Below are positions 9,020-18,000 of a DNA stretch of 64,000 nt, one piece after another. This DNA comes from CAVQJU01 sp963754955. GTDB taxonomy: Bacteria > Acidobacteriota > Vicinamibacteria > Vicinamibacterales > CAVVIG01. The first letter of the stretch is position 1; the number at the start of each line of letters is the position of its first letter. Made by a program: the position numbers and the translations under genes. The stretch lies in contig CAVWHY010000006.1 in assembly GCA_963754955.1 (NCBI GenBank), forward strand, positions 124,001-188,000, in the 5' to 3' direction. The notes under the pieces were generated by a model, which saw only the letters and a list, made by a program, of their open reading frames with translations, ran no database searches and was not told the DNA's origin.

Positions 9020-9675
9020 TTCACCTCGACCTGAATTTCGACGGCCGTACGGGGGCCGACGTTTTCCGTGATGTGCTTGAGCGCGTCGCGCCACGCGACC
9101 TCGCCCGGCCGGCGGGGGTTGTCCACGATACGGCCGTCCGCCATTTGCATCGTCGTGTGCAGCTCCGTCAGGTAGACGACCACGTAGTGCGGGTGTTCGT
9201 GCTGCGGGCTCTTCACGCGCGGCTCGAGCACCGTCCGCAGCACACGGACCCGATCGTTCTCGAGCGGCACCGTGTGGTACTTCGGATCGAGCTTGACCGG
9301 ATCGAGGGCGATGGGCGGCGACGGCGGCGCGCCAGGCGTGAGCTCGATCTCGACGATTTCAGCGGGCTGGCCGGAGACGTTTTCCTCGCCGTAGGTGCCG
9401 GCGTCCCGGTACGCCACCGACCCGGATTTGTGCCGTGCGTCCGTGATGCCACCGCCTGCTGAAGTCACGCGCTCGTGGGCGTCGGTCAGGTAGACGAGCA
9501 CGGTGGGCAGGTGTTGGCGCGCCGGCTGTTTCTCGTGCGGCGCCAGGGTGGATCGCCACACACGCACCCACGCGTTTTCGAGCTCCGGCTTTTCGGCCGC
9601 GGCCTGCGCGGCGGGCACCAGAGCCGCGACCATCATCGATGCAAACAGCAGCAGTCCCATGGCGGCGCGCCTCAT
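9016..9675 (-). CDS. Secreted protein with two cupin-like repeats
   Basis: A 219-residue protein with a signal peptide (about 1-25). It contains two related units: one begins at about 34 (NAWVRVWRSTLAPHEKQ) and the second at about 142 (NDRVRVLRTVLEPRVKS). Each continues into a VLVYLT/VVVYLT strand and a later VAYRD/VAWRD segment, so the protein arose by internal duplication. The second unit keeps the metal-ligand-like HEHPHY; the first has only HLP at the same place, so it may have lost metal binding. GGAG stands five bases before the ATG. It overlaps and precedes the lactonase-like gene, implying joint expression. Function unknown. Confidence 0.75.
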   Translation of the reverse strand: MRRAAMGLLLFASMMVAALVPAAQAAAEKPELENAWVRVWRSTLAPHEKQPARQHLPTVLVYLTDAHERVTSAGGGITDARHKSGSVAYRDAGTYGEENVSGQPAEIVEIELTPGAPPSPPIALDPVKLDPKYHTVPLENDRVRVLRTVLEPRVKSPQHEHPHYVVVYLTELHTTMQMADGRIVDNPRRPGEVAWRDALKHITENVGPRTAVEIQVEVK

Positions 9676-9716
9676 TCTAGCTCCACCTTCGCCGCGTCAG
9701 GCGTGTACCTATGCCG

Positions 9717-9734
9717 GCAGGCTTGAAGACCTGC
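9717..9734. repeat. Short palindrome of the TGCAGGCC family
   Basis: GCAGGCTTGAAGACCTGC forms an imperfect hairpin between the tandem cupin-like gene and the ABC permease gene. It resembles copies at 46421-46444, 59685-59702, 61978-61999 and 63835-63888. Confidence 0.5.
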
Positions 9735-9747
9735 ACGACTTCTGTAT

Positions 9748-10500
9748 TCATTCCCACCGGAATACCCGTGTCGAGATCGCCGTGAAGACGATGAACGCGA
9801 GAGCGAGCGCCGAGATATCACCCAGGTGGTCTGACCACGCCTCGTGTGTCCAGATCCCCTGCAGCAGCGACACGGCATAGGTGAGTGGCAGGAACCGCGC
9901 GAGGCCGCGCATGAGGGGCGGCAGCGAGGCGATCGGCACGAAGAGACCCGAGACGGCGATCATGGGGTAGAGGATGATCGCGCCGAGCGGCTGGGCGAAG
10001 CGCGCCGTTGGCACGATGCTCGAGATCAGGAAACCGAGCGACAGGATGCTCAGCGTGCTGATCAGCAGGGCCAGCGTGAATCCGGCCAGCGGCGCATCGA
10101 CTCCAACGGGGTAGTACCGCTTGCCGACAAGAACCATCAACACCAGCGTGGTCGCCGTCAGCAGCAGCTTCACTAGAACGTGCGCGGTGAGAATCGTCAG
10201 CGGACTGAGCGGTGTGGCGCGCAGCCGTTTGAGGATGCCGCCCTCGCGGTAGATCGAGATGATGGTCACGAGCGACAGGACGGCGCTGATCGCGATGAGC
10301 ACCGTCGAGAAGACCGGGAAGCTGACCGCCACGAGCGTCCCGCCTCTCGAGGCCGGCGAGAGACGCGCGAGGCTGCCGCCTGCGATTCGCCCGAGCACGA
10401 TGAACGCGATCACCGGCATCGCGATTGTCCCGAAGGCTCCCATCGGTTCGCGGAGGAAGATCTTGATTTCGAGCCAGGTCAATTTCAGCAAACCGCGCAC
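9748..10500 (-). CDS. ABC-2 type transporter permease
   Basis: A 250-residue inner-membrane protein with about six hydrophobic segments and the ABC-2 layout. The cytoplasmic loop IYREGGILKRLRATPLSP (about 83-100) is the typical coupling region between the second and third segments, and the later membrane part carries IILYPMIAVSGLFVPI. ABC-2 permeases with one ATPase partner export drugs, lipids or glycans. The start is a GTG preceded by GGAGGAG; the 13-base gap from the ATPase gene indicates one operon. Substrate unknown. Confidence 0.88.
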   Translation of the reverse strand: MRGLLKLTWLEIKIFLREPMGAFGTIAMPVIAFIVLGRIAGGSLARLSPASRGGTLVAVSFPVFSTVLIAISAVLSLVTIISIYREGGILKRLRATPLSPLTILTAHVLVKLLLTATTLVLMVLVGKRYYPVGVDAPLAGFTLALLISTLSILSLGFLISSIVPTARFAQPLGAIILYPMIAVSGLFVPIASLPPLMRGLARFLPLTYAVSLLQGIWTHEAWSDHLGDISALALAFIVFTAISTRVFRWE

Positions 10501-10513
10501 GGCATCTCCTCCT

Positions 10514-11441
10514 TCAGTCGCGAATCGAGTGGCCCGTCAGCTTCAGGAACACGTCTTCGAGGTTTGGAGTGCCGGTCCGGAAGTCGGTCACCCGGATCCC
10601 ATGCTCGGACAGGCACGTGATGACTTCGGCCACCAGATCGTCGCCGCGGCCGCGAACCGTGATCCGATCGTCGTCTCGGGTCACTTCGTGCACGCGCGGC
10701 ATCGCGCGAAGCCGATCGTGCGCCGCAGCGTCCGCAGTCACGAGCACGACGCTTCGCTCGGGGCAGTGCCGGTCCACGAGGCGAGCGGGGCGGTCCACGT
10801 CCACGATTCGTCCGTGCTCGATGATGGCGACGCGATCGCAGAGCCGCTCGGCCTCCTCCATGAGGTGCGTGGTCAGGAACACGGTCTTCCCGCGGTCGCG
10901 GATACCGCGGATCAGGTCACCAGATTGCCCGGCGGGCCTGCGGATCGAGCCCTGTCGTCAGCTCGTCGAGGAAGACGACCTCCGGGTCGTTGATGAGCGC
11001 GAGGGCGATGAACAGCCGCTGCTTCTGACCGCCGGAGAGCGTCATGAACCAGGCGTTCCGTTTGTCGGCGAGGCCGAGCTGCTCGAGCAGGCGGTTGCCG
11101 TCAACCGTCGTGCAATAGAGCGACGCCCACAGATCGACCGCCTCCCACACCTTGATGCGCTTCTGCAGCTGCGCTTCCTGCAGCTGAACGCCGATGCGCG
11201 CGTTCAGCGCCGCGGCGTCGCGAGCGGGGTCGAGGCCGAGCACCGCGATCGTGCCGCGATCCGGTGTACGCAACCCTTCGATGCACTCGAGTGTGGTGGT
11301 CTTCCCGGCGCCGTTGGGTCCGATGAGGCCGAAGATCTCGCCGTCCTGGACGTCAAACGACACGTCGTCGACGGCGACGGTCCGGCCGTACGTCTTCCGG
11401 ATGTTCGAAACGTGAATGACGCTGCTGACGGGACCGGCCAT
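10514..11441 (-). CDS. ABC transporter ATP-binding protein (interrupted by one inserted base)
   Basis: The ATPase partner of the downstream permease. The first frame carries Walker A (GPNGAGKTTT), a Q-loop, the signature LSGGQKQRLFIALALI, Walker B (VVFLDELTTGLDP, with the usual Glu preceding) and then stops at TGA 10917-10919. The second frame resumes with the H-loop (FLTTHLMEEAERLCD) and the C-terminal accessory region ending PNLEDVFLKLTG. Removing one base at about 10919 joins ARRAIW to DLIRGIRDRGKTVFL, giving a normal 308-residue protein. Nothing else is damaged, so a sequence error or a very recent mutation is likely. As written the protein would be truncated before the H-loop and inactive. 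Confidence 0.85.
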
Positions 11442-11467
11442 CCGGCCCAGATTATGGCCGACTGGCT

Positions 11468-11908
11468 TCAGACGGTCACGTTCAGATCGACGCAGACCGT
11501 GTTCAGGCGGTAGTACAACCTGGGAAGGAAGGTGCCCGCCTGCACCAGCGGCAGCATCGCCACCGGCGTGGTGCTGACGACCTGGGTGCGGCCCGCGGCG
11601 CGCTCCAGCCACTCGACGAGGTACCGCTGATCGAGCAGCGAGAGGGAGCCGACGTTGTGGAGGAAGAGCGTGCCGGTCTGCGCGGGCTGCGGCAGCATCA
11701 GCCGCTCGCCCGGCCGCCACGAGACCACGGGCGTGGCGAGTTCCCCCATAAGGAGTTCCGCGAAGCCACTGGTCCTCTCGGGAACAACGATCAGCATGTT
11801 GACGCCTGCGGCGCGCGCGACGCGGCAATCCTCGGGAAGCTGTGAGAACGTTTCCATCGCACCAGCCAGCCGCGTTGCGCTCGCGAAGTCTGTGGTCGGA
11901 TTCTCCAT
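11468..11908 (-). CDS. Degenerate sigma-54-activator AAA+ mini-protein
   Basis: A 146-residue protein whose whole length aligns by eye with the AAA+ domain of sigma-54-dependent activators, but shortened. GTLFLHNVGSL stands where GTLFLDEIGEL (Walker B) is expected, and AGTFLPRLYYRLN matches the conserved FRxDLYYRLN. The position of Walker A reads VVPERTSGF, which cannot bind phosphate. Receiver, GAFTGA loop and DNA-binding domains are absent. It is therefore unlikely to be an ATPase or activator and could be a regulator or decoy. The ATG has GAGG five bases upstream. It lies just upstream of the ABC genes and downstream of the two-component pair, all on one strand. Confidence 0.7.
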   Translation of the reverse strand: MENPTTDFASATRLAGAMETFSQLPEDCRVARAAGVNMLIVVPERTSGFAELLMGELATPVVSWRPGERLMLPQPAQTGTLFLHNVGSLSLLDQRYLVEWLERAAGRTQVVSTTPVAMLPLVQAGTFLPRLYYRLNTVCVDLNVTV

Positions 11909-12004
11909 GGAAGCCTCACCATCGCGAACTTTATGCTTCGCGCGGGGGCGTGGCTATCGGGAAAACCGCGGGTGCGGTCAGGGAAGATCCCTAGTTCGAC
12001 AGAA

Positions 12005-12676
12005 TCAGGAGTTGTGCAGCCAACCTTGTAAGAGCGCGTACTTCACGATGTCAATACGGCCGTTCAGACCGAGCTTGCGCATGGCGTTGGCCTTGTGCGC
12101 TTCGACCGTTTTTACACTCAGCGTCAGTCTTCCCGCAATTTCCTTATTACTGTAGCCGGACGCAATCAACCTCAGCGTTTCGGCCTCCCGCTGGCTCAGG
12201 GTGGCGGCCGGCTTGTCGACGGTCCGTCCCTCGCGCGCAAGGAATCCGGCGGTGACGCGCGCCGTCAACGTGGAATCGAGATATTGTCCGCCGGCGGCCG
12301 CTGCGCGGATGGCCTGCAGCAGTTCGTTCGGAGCGCTCTGCTTCAGCACGTAGCCAGACACGCCGGCTCTCAGCAGCTCCTGCAGGTACGCATCGTCGCT
12401 GTGACGCGTCAGCGTGATGACGGCAATGCCCGGCTGCTGCTTCTTCAGCGTGCGCGTCGCCGCGAGCCCGTTCGTGCCCGGCATGGAAATATCCATCACG
12501 ACCACGTCGGGCTTGAGCGCGACGGCATTCCTGACGGCCGTGTCGCCGTCGCTGGCCTCGGACACCACTTTCATGTCCGACTGGGCGTCGATGAGCAGCT
12601 TCAGGCCGTGACGCACCGTCACGTGATCGTCGGCCAGCAGGACGCGCAGCGGCACGGTGCGGTCACGGTCACGCAT
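12005..12676 (-). CDS. NarL/FixJ-family response regulator
   Basis: A 223-residue DNA-binding regulator. The receiver domain (about 9-125) has the acidic pair DD in LLADDH, the phosphoacceptor Asp62 (VVVMDISMPG) and the late Lys in YVLKQ. A LuxR-type helix-turn-helix follows (about 160-220: LSQREAETLRLIASGYSNKE, then TVEAHKANAMRKLGL). Its start overlaps the end of the upstream kinase gene by eight bases, so the two are translationally coupled and form a cognate pair. Targets are not visible; the ABC exporter and mini-protein downstream are candidates because they follow on the same strand. Confidence 0.92.
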   Translation of the reverse strand: MRDRDRTVPLRVLLADDHVTVRHGLKLLIDAQSDMKVVSEASDGDTAVRNAVALKPDVVVMDISMPGTNGLAATRTLKKQQPGIAVITLTRHSDDAYLQELLRAGVSGYVLKQSAPNELLQAIRAAAAGGQYLDSTLTARVTAGFLAREGRTVDKPAATLSQREAETLRLIASGYSNKEIAGRLTLSVKTVEAHKANAMRKLGLNGRIDIVKYALLQGWLHNS

Positions 12677-14492
12677 GGCCGGCCGCCCCGCCTGCCGGTG
12701 CCCCGGCCGCCATTCGCACGAAGATCGTCGTGCCCGATCCAGCCGCCGATTCGATCTGGAGGGTCGCGCCGATCAGCGCCGCTCGCTCCCGCATCCCAAG
12801 CAGCCCGAACCCCTGGTCGGCTGGGCCCGGCGCTCCGCCTGGCTCGAACCCCACGCCGTCGTCCTCCACGATCAGGACGACGTGATCGGAACGCCGCTCG
12901 AGGATGATCTCGACGTTCTTTGCCTTCGAGTGCTTGGCGACGTTGGTGAGCGCTTCCTGCGCGATGCGGTACAGCGCGGTTTCCGTTTCCGACGGCAGCC
13001 GATCGTCGAGCAGACCCGTCGTGTGCAGCTCGGCCGATACGCGCACGCGGGCTGACCAGTCCTTGATGTAGTTGGCGAGGGCCGCGCGCAGGCCCAGGTC
13101 GTCGAGCGCCGTGGGCCGGAGCTCCCAGACGAGGTGATCCACGTCGCGGTCCAGCCGCTGCGCCACTTCTTCGAGGGCCGCGACCTGGTCGATGAGGTTG
13201 GACCGGCCCCCGCACGCCTCCCTGAGCAGCCTGACGCGCAGGTTAAGTGCCGTGAGCTGTTCGCCGAACTGGTCGTGCATTTCGCGCGCGATGCGGCGCC
13301 GCTCGTCTTCCTGCGCGAAGACGAGCCGCGAAAGGAGATCGGTGCGGGCCCGTTCGGCGTCCGCCTGTTTCCGCTCCGTGAGATCGAAATGCGTGCCGAC
13401 GATGCGCACGACGGGTTCTCCGGGTCCGTGGCGCACGGGAAAGCCGCGCGACAGCACGTGGATGTAGTGGCCGTCCTTGTGGCGCAGGCGGAATTCACCC
13501 TCGTAGGTCGACGCGCCGTCGACGACGCTGTCGTTCACTTCCTGCGCGCGCCGCTTGTCCTCCGGGTGGAGGAGGCGCTCCCAGGCGCCGACGTTGGGCT
13601 CGATCTCTTCGTCGGCGTAGCCGAGCATCTGTTTCCAGCGCGAAGAATACACGACCGCGCCGGTTTCGAGGTTCCAGTCCCAGACGCCTTCCTGCGCGCC
13701 GGCGAATGCGAGCGTCAGCCGTTCTTCGCTCTCGCGCAGCGCCGCTTCGGTCCGCTTCCGACCGGTGATGTCGAGGTGCGTGCCGACGATGCGGACCACA
13801 GGACCGCCGCCGCGGCGGACGGGGAACCCCCGGCTGAGCACGTGGATGTAATGGCCGTCCTTGTGCCGCAGCCGGAACTCGCCCTCGTAGGACCGCTCGC
13901 CGCGCCGCACGCCCGCGTTCAGCTGCAGCGCCAGCGCCTTGTCGTCCGGGTGCAGCACGCGCTGCCACGCGCTGACGTGCGCTTCGATTTCATGTTCGGC
14001 GTAGCCGAGCATCTGTTTCCAGCGCGGCGAGTAGAACACCGCATCGGTTTCGAGATTCCAGTCCCAGATGCCTTCCTGCGCGCCGGCGAACGCCAGCGTC
14101 AGCCGTTCCTCGCTTTCCCGCAGGGCGGCCTCGATGCGCCGCCGCTCCGTGATGTCGCGCGCGACGAGCTGAACGTCGCCGCCGACGCCGTCGTCCAGCC
14201 GGGCGCCGGCGATCTCGACGTGCTTGTCCTTGTCCGGCGCATCGGGACGCGCAACGCGCGCCTCGACCGGTGCCGAGTGCCGCCCCGCCATCCAGAGATC
14301 CAGGGTTTCGCGGAGGCGGGGGCGGCTGTCGGGATGTACCACGTCGAGCATCGACTGGCCCAGCCATTCGTCCGGAGCGGATGCCCCGCAGAGCCGCAGG
14401 GCCGCGGGGTTCAGGAAGGTGATTCGGTAGTCGCGGCTGATGAAGATGGCGTCCGGCGCTTGCTCGACCAGACGCCAGTACTGCTCGGACAT
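12669..14492 (-). CDS. Sensor histidine kinase with three PAS domains
   Basis: A 607-residue cytoplasmic kinase with no clear membrane segment. It contains PAS domains at about 1-120, 125-247 and 252-375, a HisKA_3 dimerisation helix with phosphoacceptor His406 (REMHDQFGEQL), and an HATPase domain with N-box (EALTNVAKHS), the DDGVGFE G-box and GFGLLGMRERA. This is the NarX/DegS class that pairs with NarL-type regulators, here the overlapping downstream gene. PAS2 and PAS3 are nearly the same sequence, indicating recent internal duplication. The ATG at 14492 is preceded directly by an in-frame GTG, so the start may be one codon earlier. The PAS ligand is unknown. Confidence 0.92.
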   Translation of the reverse strand: MSEQYWRLVEQAPDAIFISRDYRITFLNPAALRLCGASAPDEWLGQSMLDVVHPDSRPRLRETLDLWMAGRHSAPVEARVARPDAPDKDKHVEIAGARLDDGVGGDVQLVARDITERRRIEAALRESEERLTLAFAGAQEGIWDWNLETDAVFYSPRWKQMLGYAEHEIEAHVSAWQRVLHPDDKALALQLNAGVRRGERSYEGEFRLRHKDGHYIHVLSRGFPVRRGGGPVVRIVGTHLDITGRKRTEAALRESEERLTLAFAGAQEGVWDWNLETGAVVYSSRWKQMLGYADEEIEPNVGAWERLLHPEDKRRAQEVNDSVVDGASTYEGEFRLRHKDGHYIHVLSRGFPVRHGPGEPVVRIVGTHFDLTERKQADAERARTDLLSRLVFAQEDERRRIAREMHDQFGEQLTALNLRVRLLREACGGRSNLIDQVAALEEVAQRLDRDVDHLVWELRPTALDDLGLRAALANYIKDWSARVRVSAELHTTGLLDDRLPSETETALYRIAQEALTNVAKHSKAKNVEIILERRSDHVVLIVEDDGVGFEPGGAPGPADQGFGLLGMRERAALIGATLQIESAAGSGTTIFVRMAAGAPAGGAAGHA

Positions 14493-14502
14493 CACGCCAA
14501 TC

Positions 14503-15471
14503 TTACCGCCGCCCTTGCTTCAACTCCGCGAACATCGCATCGGATTGTTGAAACTGCAGACATCCCGGAGTCGGCGGGCTCGGAGGACATCCTTTCGCCC
14601 GCCAGCCGTAGTCGGCTTCGAGCGTGTTCACCATGTCGTCCTTCGTTTTGCCCTGCTTGATCATGTCGGCGAGGCGAGTGCGCATCGTTTCGACGTCCGC
14701 CCGGAACTGCGTGACGTCGGCCTTGGTGGACACGGGCCCGTGTCCGGGGAGGACCGTGTCGAAGTCGAGCGTCAGCGCGCCGTCGAGTGTTTTCGTCCAG
14801 TCGTAGAAGCTGCCGCCCTGGGCGTAGTCCACGTAGATGTTCACGCCGGGCGGCCGCGGCCGGGGAGGGGCGCCGTCACGTGCCGGAGACGGAGGCCGTC
14901 GGCCGAGGAACAGGTCTCCGGTATGGACGACCTTGAGATCGGGGAAATACACGACCGCATCGCCGCTGGTGTGCCCGCGGCCGAAGTACTTCGCGCGGAT
15001 CTCCTTTCCGCCGAGAAACACCGACGCTTCGTCGGTGAACGTGACGCGCGGCAGCCCGATCGGCGTGCCGGGTGTGTCCTCGTAGTACGGCTGCCGGATG
15101 TGCTCGAGGTTCGCGCGGGCGTTCTTGTGCGCGATGACCTCCGCGATCGGCAGCATCTTGAAGTCGCCGCCGGCATGATCGTCGTGCTGGTGCGTGTTGA
15201 TGACGTATTTGAGCGGCTTGTCCGTGATCGATTTCACCTGCGCCAGGATGTCTGCGTGGTTCCTGTCGAACATGTCGTCCACGAGGACGACGCCCTCGCT
15301 CGTCACGTAGACGGCGACGTTGCCGCCCTCGCCGGAAATCATGTACAGGTCGCCCTTCACTTTCTCGATGCGGAGAGGGCCCGGCGGCTTCGCCGACTGC
15401 GTGTAGACGACCCAGGCGCCCTGCAGCGAGAGGGCGGCGACGAACAGACCGACGAGCGTCCTGCGTTTCAT
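14503..15471 (-). CDS. Secreted metallo-beta-lactamase fold hydrolase
   Basis: A 322-residue exported hydrolase with a signal peptide (about 1-26). The metal motif is HQHDDH (His94-His99), followed by GRGHTSGDAVVYFP, the Asp in HTGDLF and the terminal His region in LPGHGP. The C-terminal third is helical and carries a Pro-rich loop with three Cys. Family members include lactonases, hydrolases and beta-lactamase-like enzymes; which applies here cannot be decided. I chose the ATG at 15471; an in-frame TTG two codons earlier is possible. It follows the cupin gene within a few bases, so the two are probably co-transcribed. Confidence 0.85.
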   Translation of the reverse strand: MKRRTLVGLFVAALSLQGAWVVYTQSAKPPGPLRIEKVKGDLYMISGEGGNVAVYVTSEGVVLVDDMFDRNHADILAQVKSITDKPLKYVINTHQHDDHAGGDFKMLPIAEVIAHKNARANLEHIRQPYYEDTPGTPIGLPRVTFTDEASVFLGGKEIRAKYFGRGHTSGDAVVYFPDLKVVHTGDLFLGRRPPSPARDGAPPRPRPPGVNIYVDYAQGGSFYDWTKTLDGALTLDFDTVLPGHGPVSTKADVTQFRADVETMRTRLADMIKQGKTKDDMVNTLEADYGWRAKGCPPSPPTPGCLQFQQSDAMFAELKQGRR

Positions 15472-15478
15472 GAGCAAC

Positions 15479-15961
15479 TTATTTCGCCGGCGCCGTCGCC
15501 GGGGTCGCCGGGGTTGAAGTCGCGGGCCCCATGCCCACGATCTGCAGCACGCATTCCTCGTCCTTCGCGCCGTCGTAGTGAATTTCCTTCGCGGTGTGGA
15601 CCACGAAGCTGCCGGCCGGCACCGGCTTGAAACCGGCGGGATCGTAGTTCGGGCCGGTGTTCACCCACCAGGTGCCCGAGATCACCGTGATGTAGCGATC
15701 GTTTGGATGCGAGTGCGGGCGGCTGTTGTTGTGCGGCAGCCATTTCTGGAGCACGACGTAGAGGCCCGGCTTCGAGGGATCGCCGACGAGGATGGCGCTC
15801 TCCGATCCGTTGCCCTTCGTCCATTTGATTTCCTTGGGCAGCTGGACGGTGATCGCCTTGGGGTCGAGGTCTGCGGACACGCCGACGGTGCCGGCGAGCA
15901 TCGCGGCGGCGAGGGCGAGCAGCGACACGCGGCCGAGCCAGGACGTTGGGATGCGAAGCAT
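15479..15961 (-). CDS. Secreted cupin-domain protein
   Basis: A 160-residue protein with a signal peptide (about 1-30, ending GVSA). One cupin barrel follows: RPHSHPNDRYITVISGTWW carries the first-motif His residues, and the second motif ends around VVHTAKEIHYDG. The C-terminus is Ala/Thr/Pro-rich. The ATG at 15961 has GGAGG five bases upstream; a longer reading frame exists but is unsupported. It lies directly before the metallo-beta-lactamase gene and is divergent from the gene at 16018 with only 56 bp between them, so their promoters overlap. Substrate unknown. Confidence 0.83.
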   Translation of the reverse strand: MLRIPTSWLGRVSLLALAAAMLAGTVGVSADLDPKAITVQLPKEIKWTKGNGSESAILVGDPSKPGLYVVLQKWLPHNNSRPHSHPNDRYITVISGTWWVNTGPNYDPAGFKPVPAGSFVVHTAKEIHYDGAKDEECVLQIVGMGPATSTPATPATAPAK

Positions 15962-16017
15962 GCGGTCCTCCATTTCAATTCTGCGGATTGTGCCATATCC
16001 TCTGGCGGGGTGGGCAC

Positions 16018-17035
16018 ATGACGCTTCCACAACGTCGGATATGGGTTGCGGCTTTCGCGCTGGCGTCGACCGCATCGGCAGGGTTCGTGGGCTTCGCGCA
16101 GGGCCGGGGCGCGCCGCCGCGCACGCGCGAAGGCCGGCCCGACCTGCAGGGCATCTGGAGCTATGCGACGCTGACACCCCTCGAACGCCCGGCTGAGTTC
16201 GCCGGCAAGGCCTTCCTCACGGCGGCCGAGGCCGCCGCCTACGAACGCGACACGCTGACCGTCCAGAACCGGGATCGGCGCGACGAAGAGGGACCAACCG
16301 GGCGCGGAACGGACGGCCGCACCGACCTCGATCGCGCCTACAACCAGGTCTGGTGGGAGTACGGCGCGAAGGTCGTCGGCACGCGGCGGACATCATTGCT
16401 CATCGACCCACCCGACGGCCAGATCCCGGCACTCACCGCCGAAGGGCGGCGCGCGTCCGAAGACAAGCGCGGGCTGTGGACCGCAAACGGCGAGTACGAG
16501 GGCGGCGCGCGCGGCCTGAGTTTCGATTCCTACCTGGATCGCCCGCTTCAGGAGCGGTGCCTGGGATGGACCGTGACCGGCCCGCCGATGATTCCCGGCG
16601 CGTACAACAACAACATGGAGATTTTTCAGACGCCGGACGCGATGGCGATCGTGAACGAGATGGTGCACGAGCACCGCATCGTGCCGTTCGACGACCGATC
16701 GCGTGTCGGATCGTCCATCCGGCAGTGGATGGGGGTGTCTCGCGGGCGATGGGAAGGCGATACGCTGATCGTCGACACGACGAACTTCAGGCCGGCGGTC
16801 TTCCGCAGCGCGAGCCCGTCGCTCCATCTCGTGGAGCGTTTCAGGCGGGTGGACGCCGAGACGCTGCTGTACGAATTCACGGTCGATGATCCGATCACGT
16901 GGATCAAACCGTGGACCGTCGCAGTTCCCGATGACACGTACTCGCGAGCCGATCTTCGAGTACGCCTGCCATGAGGGCAACTACAGCCTGCCGAACATTC
17001 TCGCCGGCGCCCGCGCGGCGGAGGACCGGAAGTAG
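16018..17035 (+). CDS. Secreted protein of unknown function, common in Acidobacteria (one inserted base near the 3' end)
   Basis: An exported protein with a signal peptide (about 1-27), then DLQGIWSYATLTPLERP and a C-terminal beta-rich part (SRGRWEGDTLIVDTTNF). This pattern is familiar from many uncharacterised Acidobacterial proteins that start with a 'PDLxGIW' motif; no activity is known. The current frame ends at 16974, but skipping one base near 16930 continues into a reading that looks like the normal family ending (EPIFEYACHEGNYSLPNILA) and stops at 17035, giving 338 residues. I therefore treat the shift as an insertion of one G. The stop codon TAG begins the next palindromic repeat. 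Confidence 0.75.
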
Positions 17036-17083
17036 GGCGGCCCTTTCAGGGCCGCCGCCGCGGGGCTGAAAGCCCCGCGCTAC
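17033..17083. repeat. Double palindrome after a stop codon
   Basis: Two adjacent hairpins, GGCGGCCC/GGGCCGCC (17036-17056) and GCGGGGCT/AGCCCCGC (17060-17078), are bounded by TAG and CTA. The first TAG is the stop codon of the gene ending at 17035. The element could act as terminator and also lies nine bases before the next start codon. Confidence 0.65.
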
Positions 17084-17091
17084 TGACAGAC

Positions 17092-18000
17092 ATGAAGATC
17101 GAATGCGTGCTCGAGTGCGGGAACCACCTCGGCGAGGGCCCGGTGTGGGACATCGAGGACGGCTGCCTGTACTGGCTGGACGGGACCGGCCGGCGCGTCG
17201 GCAACCCGTCGATCTGGCGGCTGGACCCGCGGACAGGCGCCACGCGCAACTGGTCGCTTGACCACGACGTCGGCGCGCTGGCACTTCGCCGCGGCGGCGG
17301 CGCCGTCCTCGCGCTGGCCGATGGTTTCTACCTTTTCGACTTCGCGAGCGGCCGCCTCGAGCTCATTTCACCCGTGGACGGCGACCAGCCGCGATCGCGG
17401 TTGAACGACGGCAAATGCGATCGCCGCGGACGTTTTTTCGCCGGCGGCATGGACGACAAAGAGGAGCTGAAGATCTGCAGCCTGTGGCGGCTCGACCCCG
17501 ATCTGTCGGTCACGCGGGTCGACGAAGGCATCATCTGCACGAACGGCCCGTGCTGGAGTCCCGACGACAGGACGTTCTACCTGGCCGACACGTTCCAGGG
17601 CGAGTACTGGGCGTACGACTACGACATCGCGACGGGATCCCTCGCGAACAAACGGGTGTTCGCTGTATTCCGGGACGATGCCGGCGTGGCCGACGGCTCG
17701 ACGATAGACGAGGACGGCTGCGTGTGGAACGCGCAGCTGATTTCCGGCGATCTCGTTCGCTATGCGCCTGACGGCACCGTCGAGCGCCGCATCGGCATGC
17801 CGGTTCGCAACATCACCAGCTGCATGTTCGGCGGCGACAAGCTCGACGAGCTCTACGTGACGTCGATGGCCCGCGTCAAACATCCCGCCGTGCACGACCT
17901 GTTCGCGAAGGAGGCGAGGCCGCAGTTCCTGGCCGGCAGCCTGTTCAAAGTCACCGGCCTCGGGGTTCGGGGCTTGCCGGAGCCGCGATTTGCGGCGTAA
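17092..18000 (+). CDS. SMP-30/gluconolactonase-family lactonase
   Basis: A 302-residue cytoplasmic six-bladed propeller hydrolase. The metal-ligand residues of the family are all visible: Glu15 (LGEGPVWD), Asn105 (SRLNDGKCD), Asn151 (CTNGPCWS) and Asp201 (GVADGSTID). Enzymes of this family open sugar lactones, usually in pentose, uronate or gluconate catabolism. It overlaps the start of the BKACE gene by eleven bases, so the two are translationally coupled and probably act in one catabolic route. No ribosome site is visible because the repeat element stands directly upstream. Confidence 0.88.
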   Translation: MKIECVLECGNHLGEGPVWDIEDGCLYWLDGTGRRVGNPSIWRLDPRTGATRNWSLDHDVGALALRRGGGAVLALADGFYLFDFASGRLELISPVDGDQPRSRLNDGKCDRRGRFFAGGMDDKEELKICSLWRLDPDLSVTRVDEGIICTNGPCWSPDDRTFYLADTFQGEYWAYDYDIATGSLANKRVFAVFRDDAGVADGSTIDEDGCVWNAQLISGDLVRYAPDGTVERRIGMPVRNITSCMFGGDKLDELYVTSMARVKHPAVHDLFAKEARPQFLAGSLFKVTGLGVRGLPEPRFAA

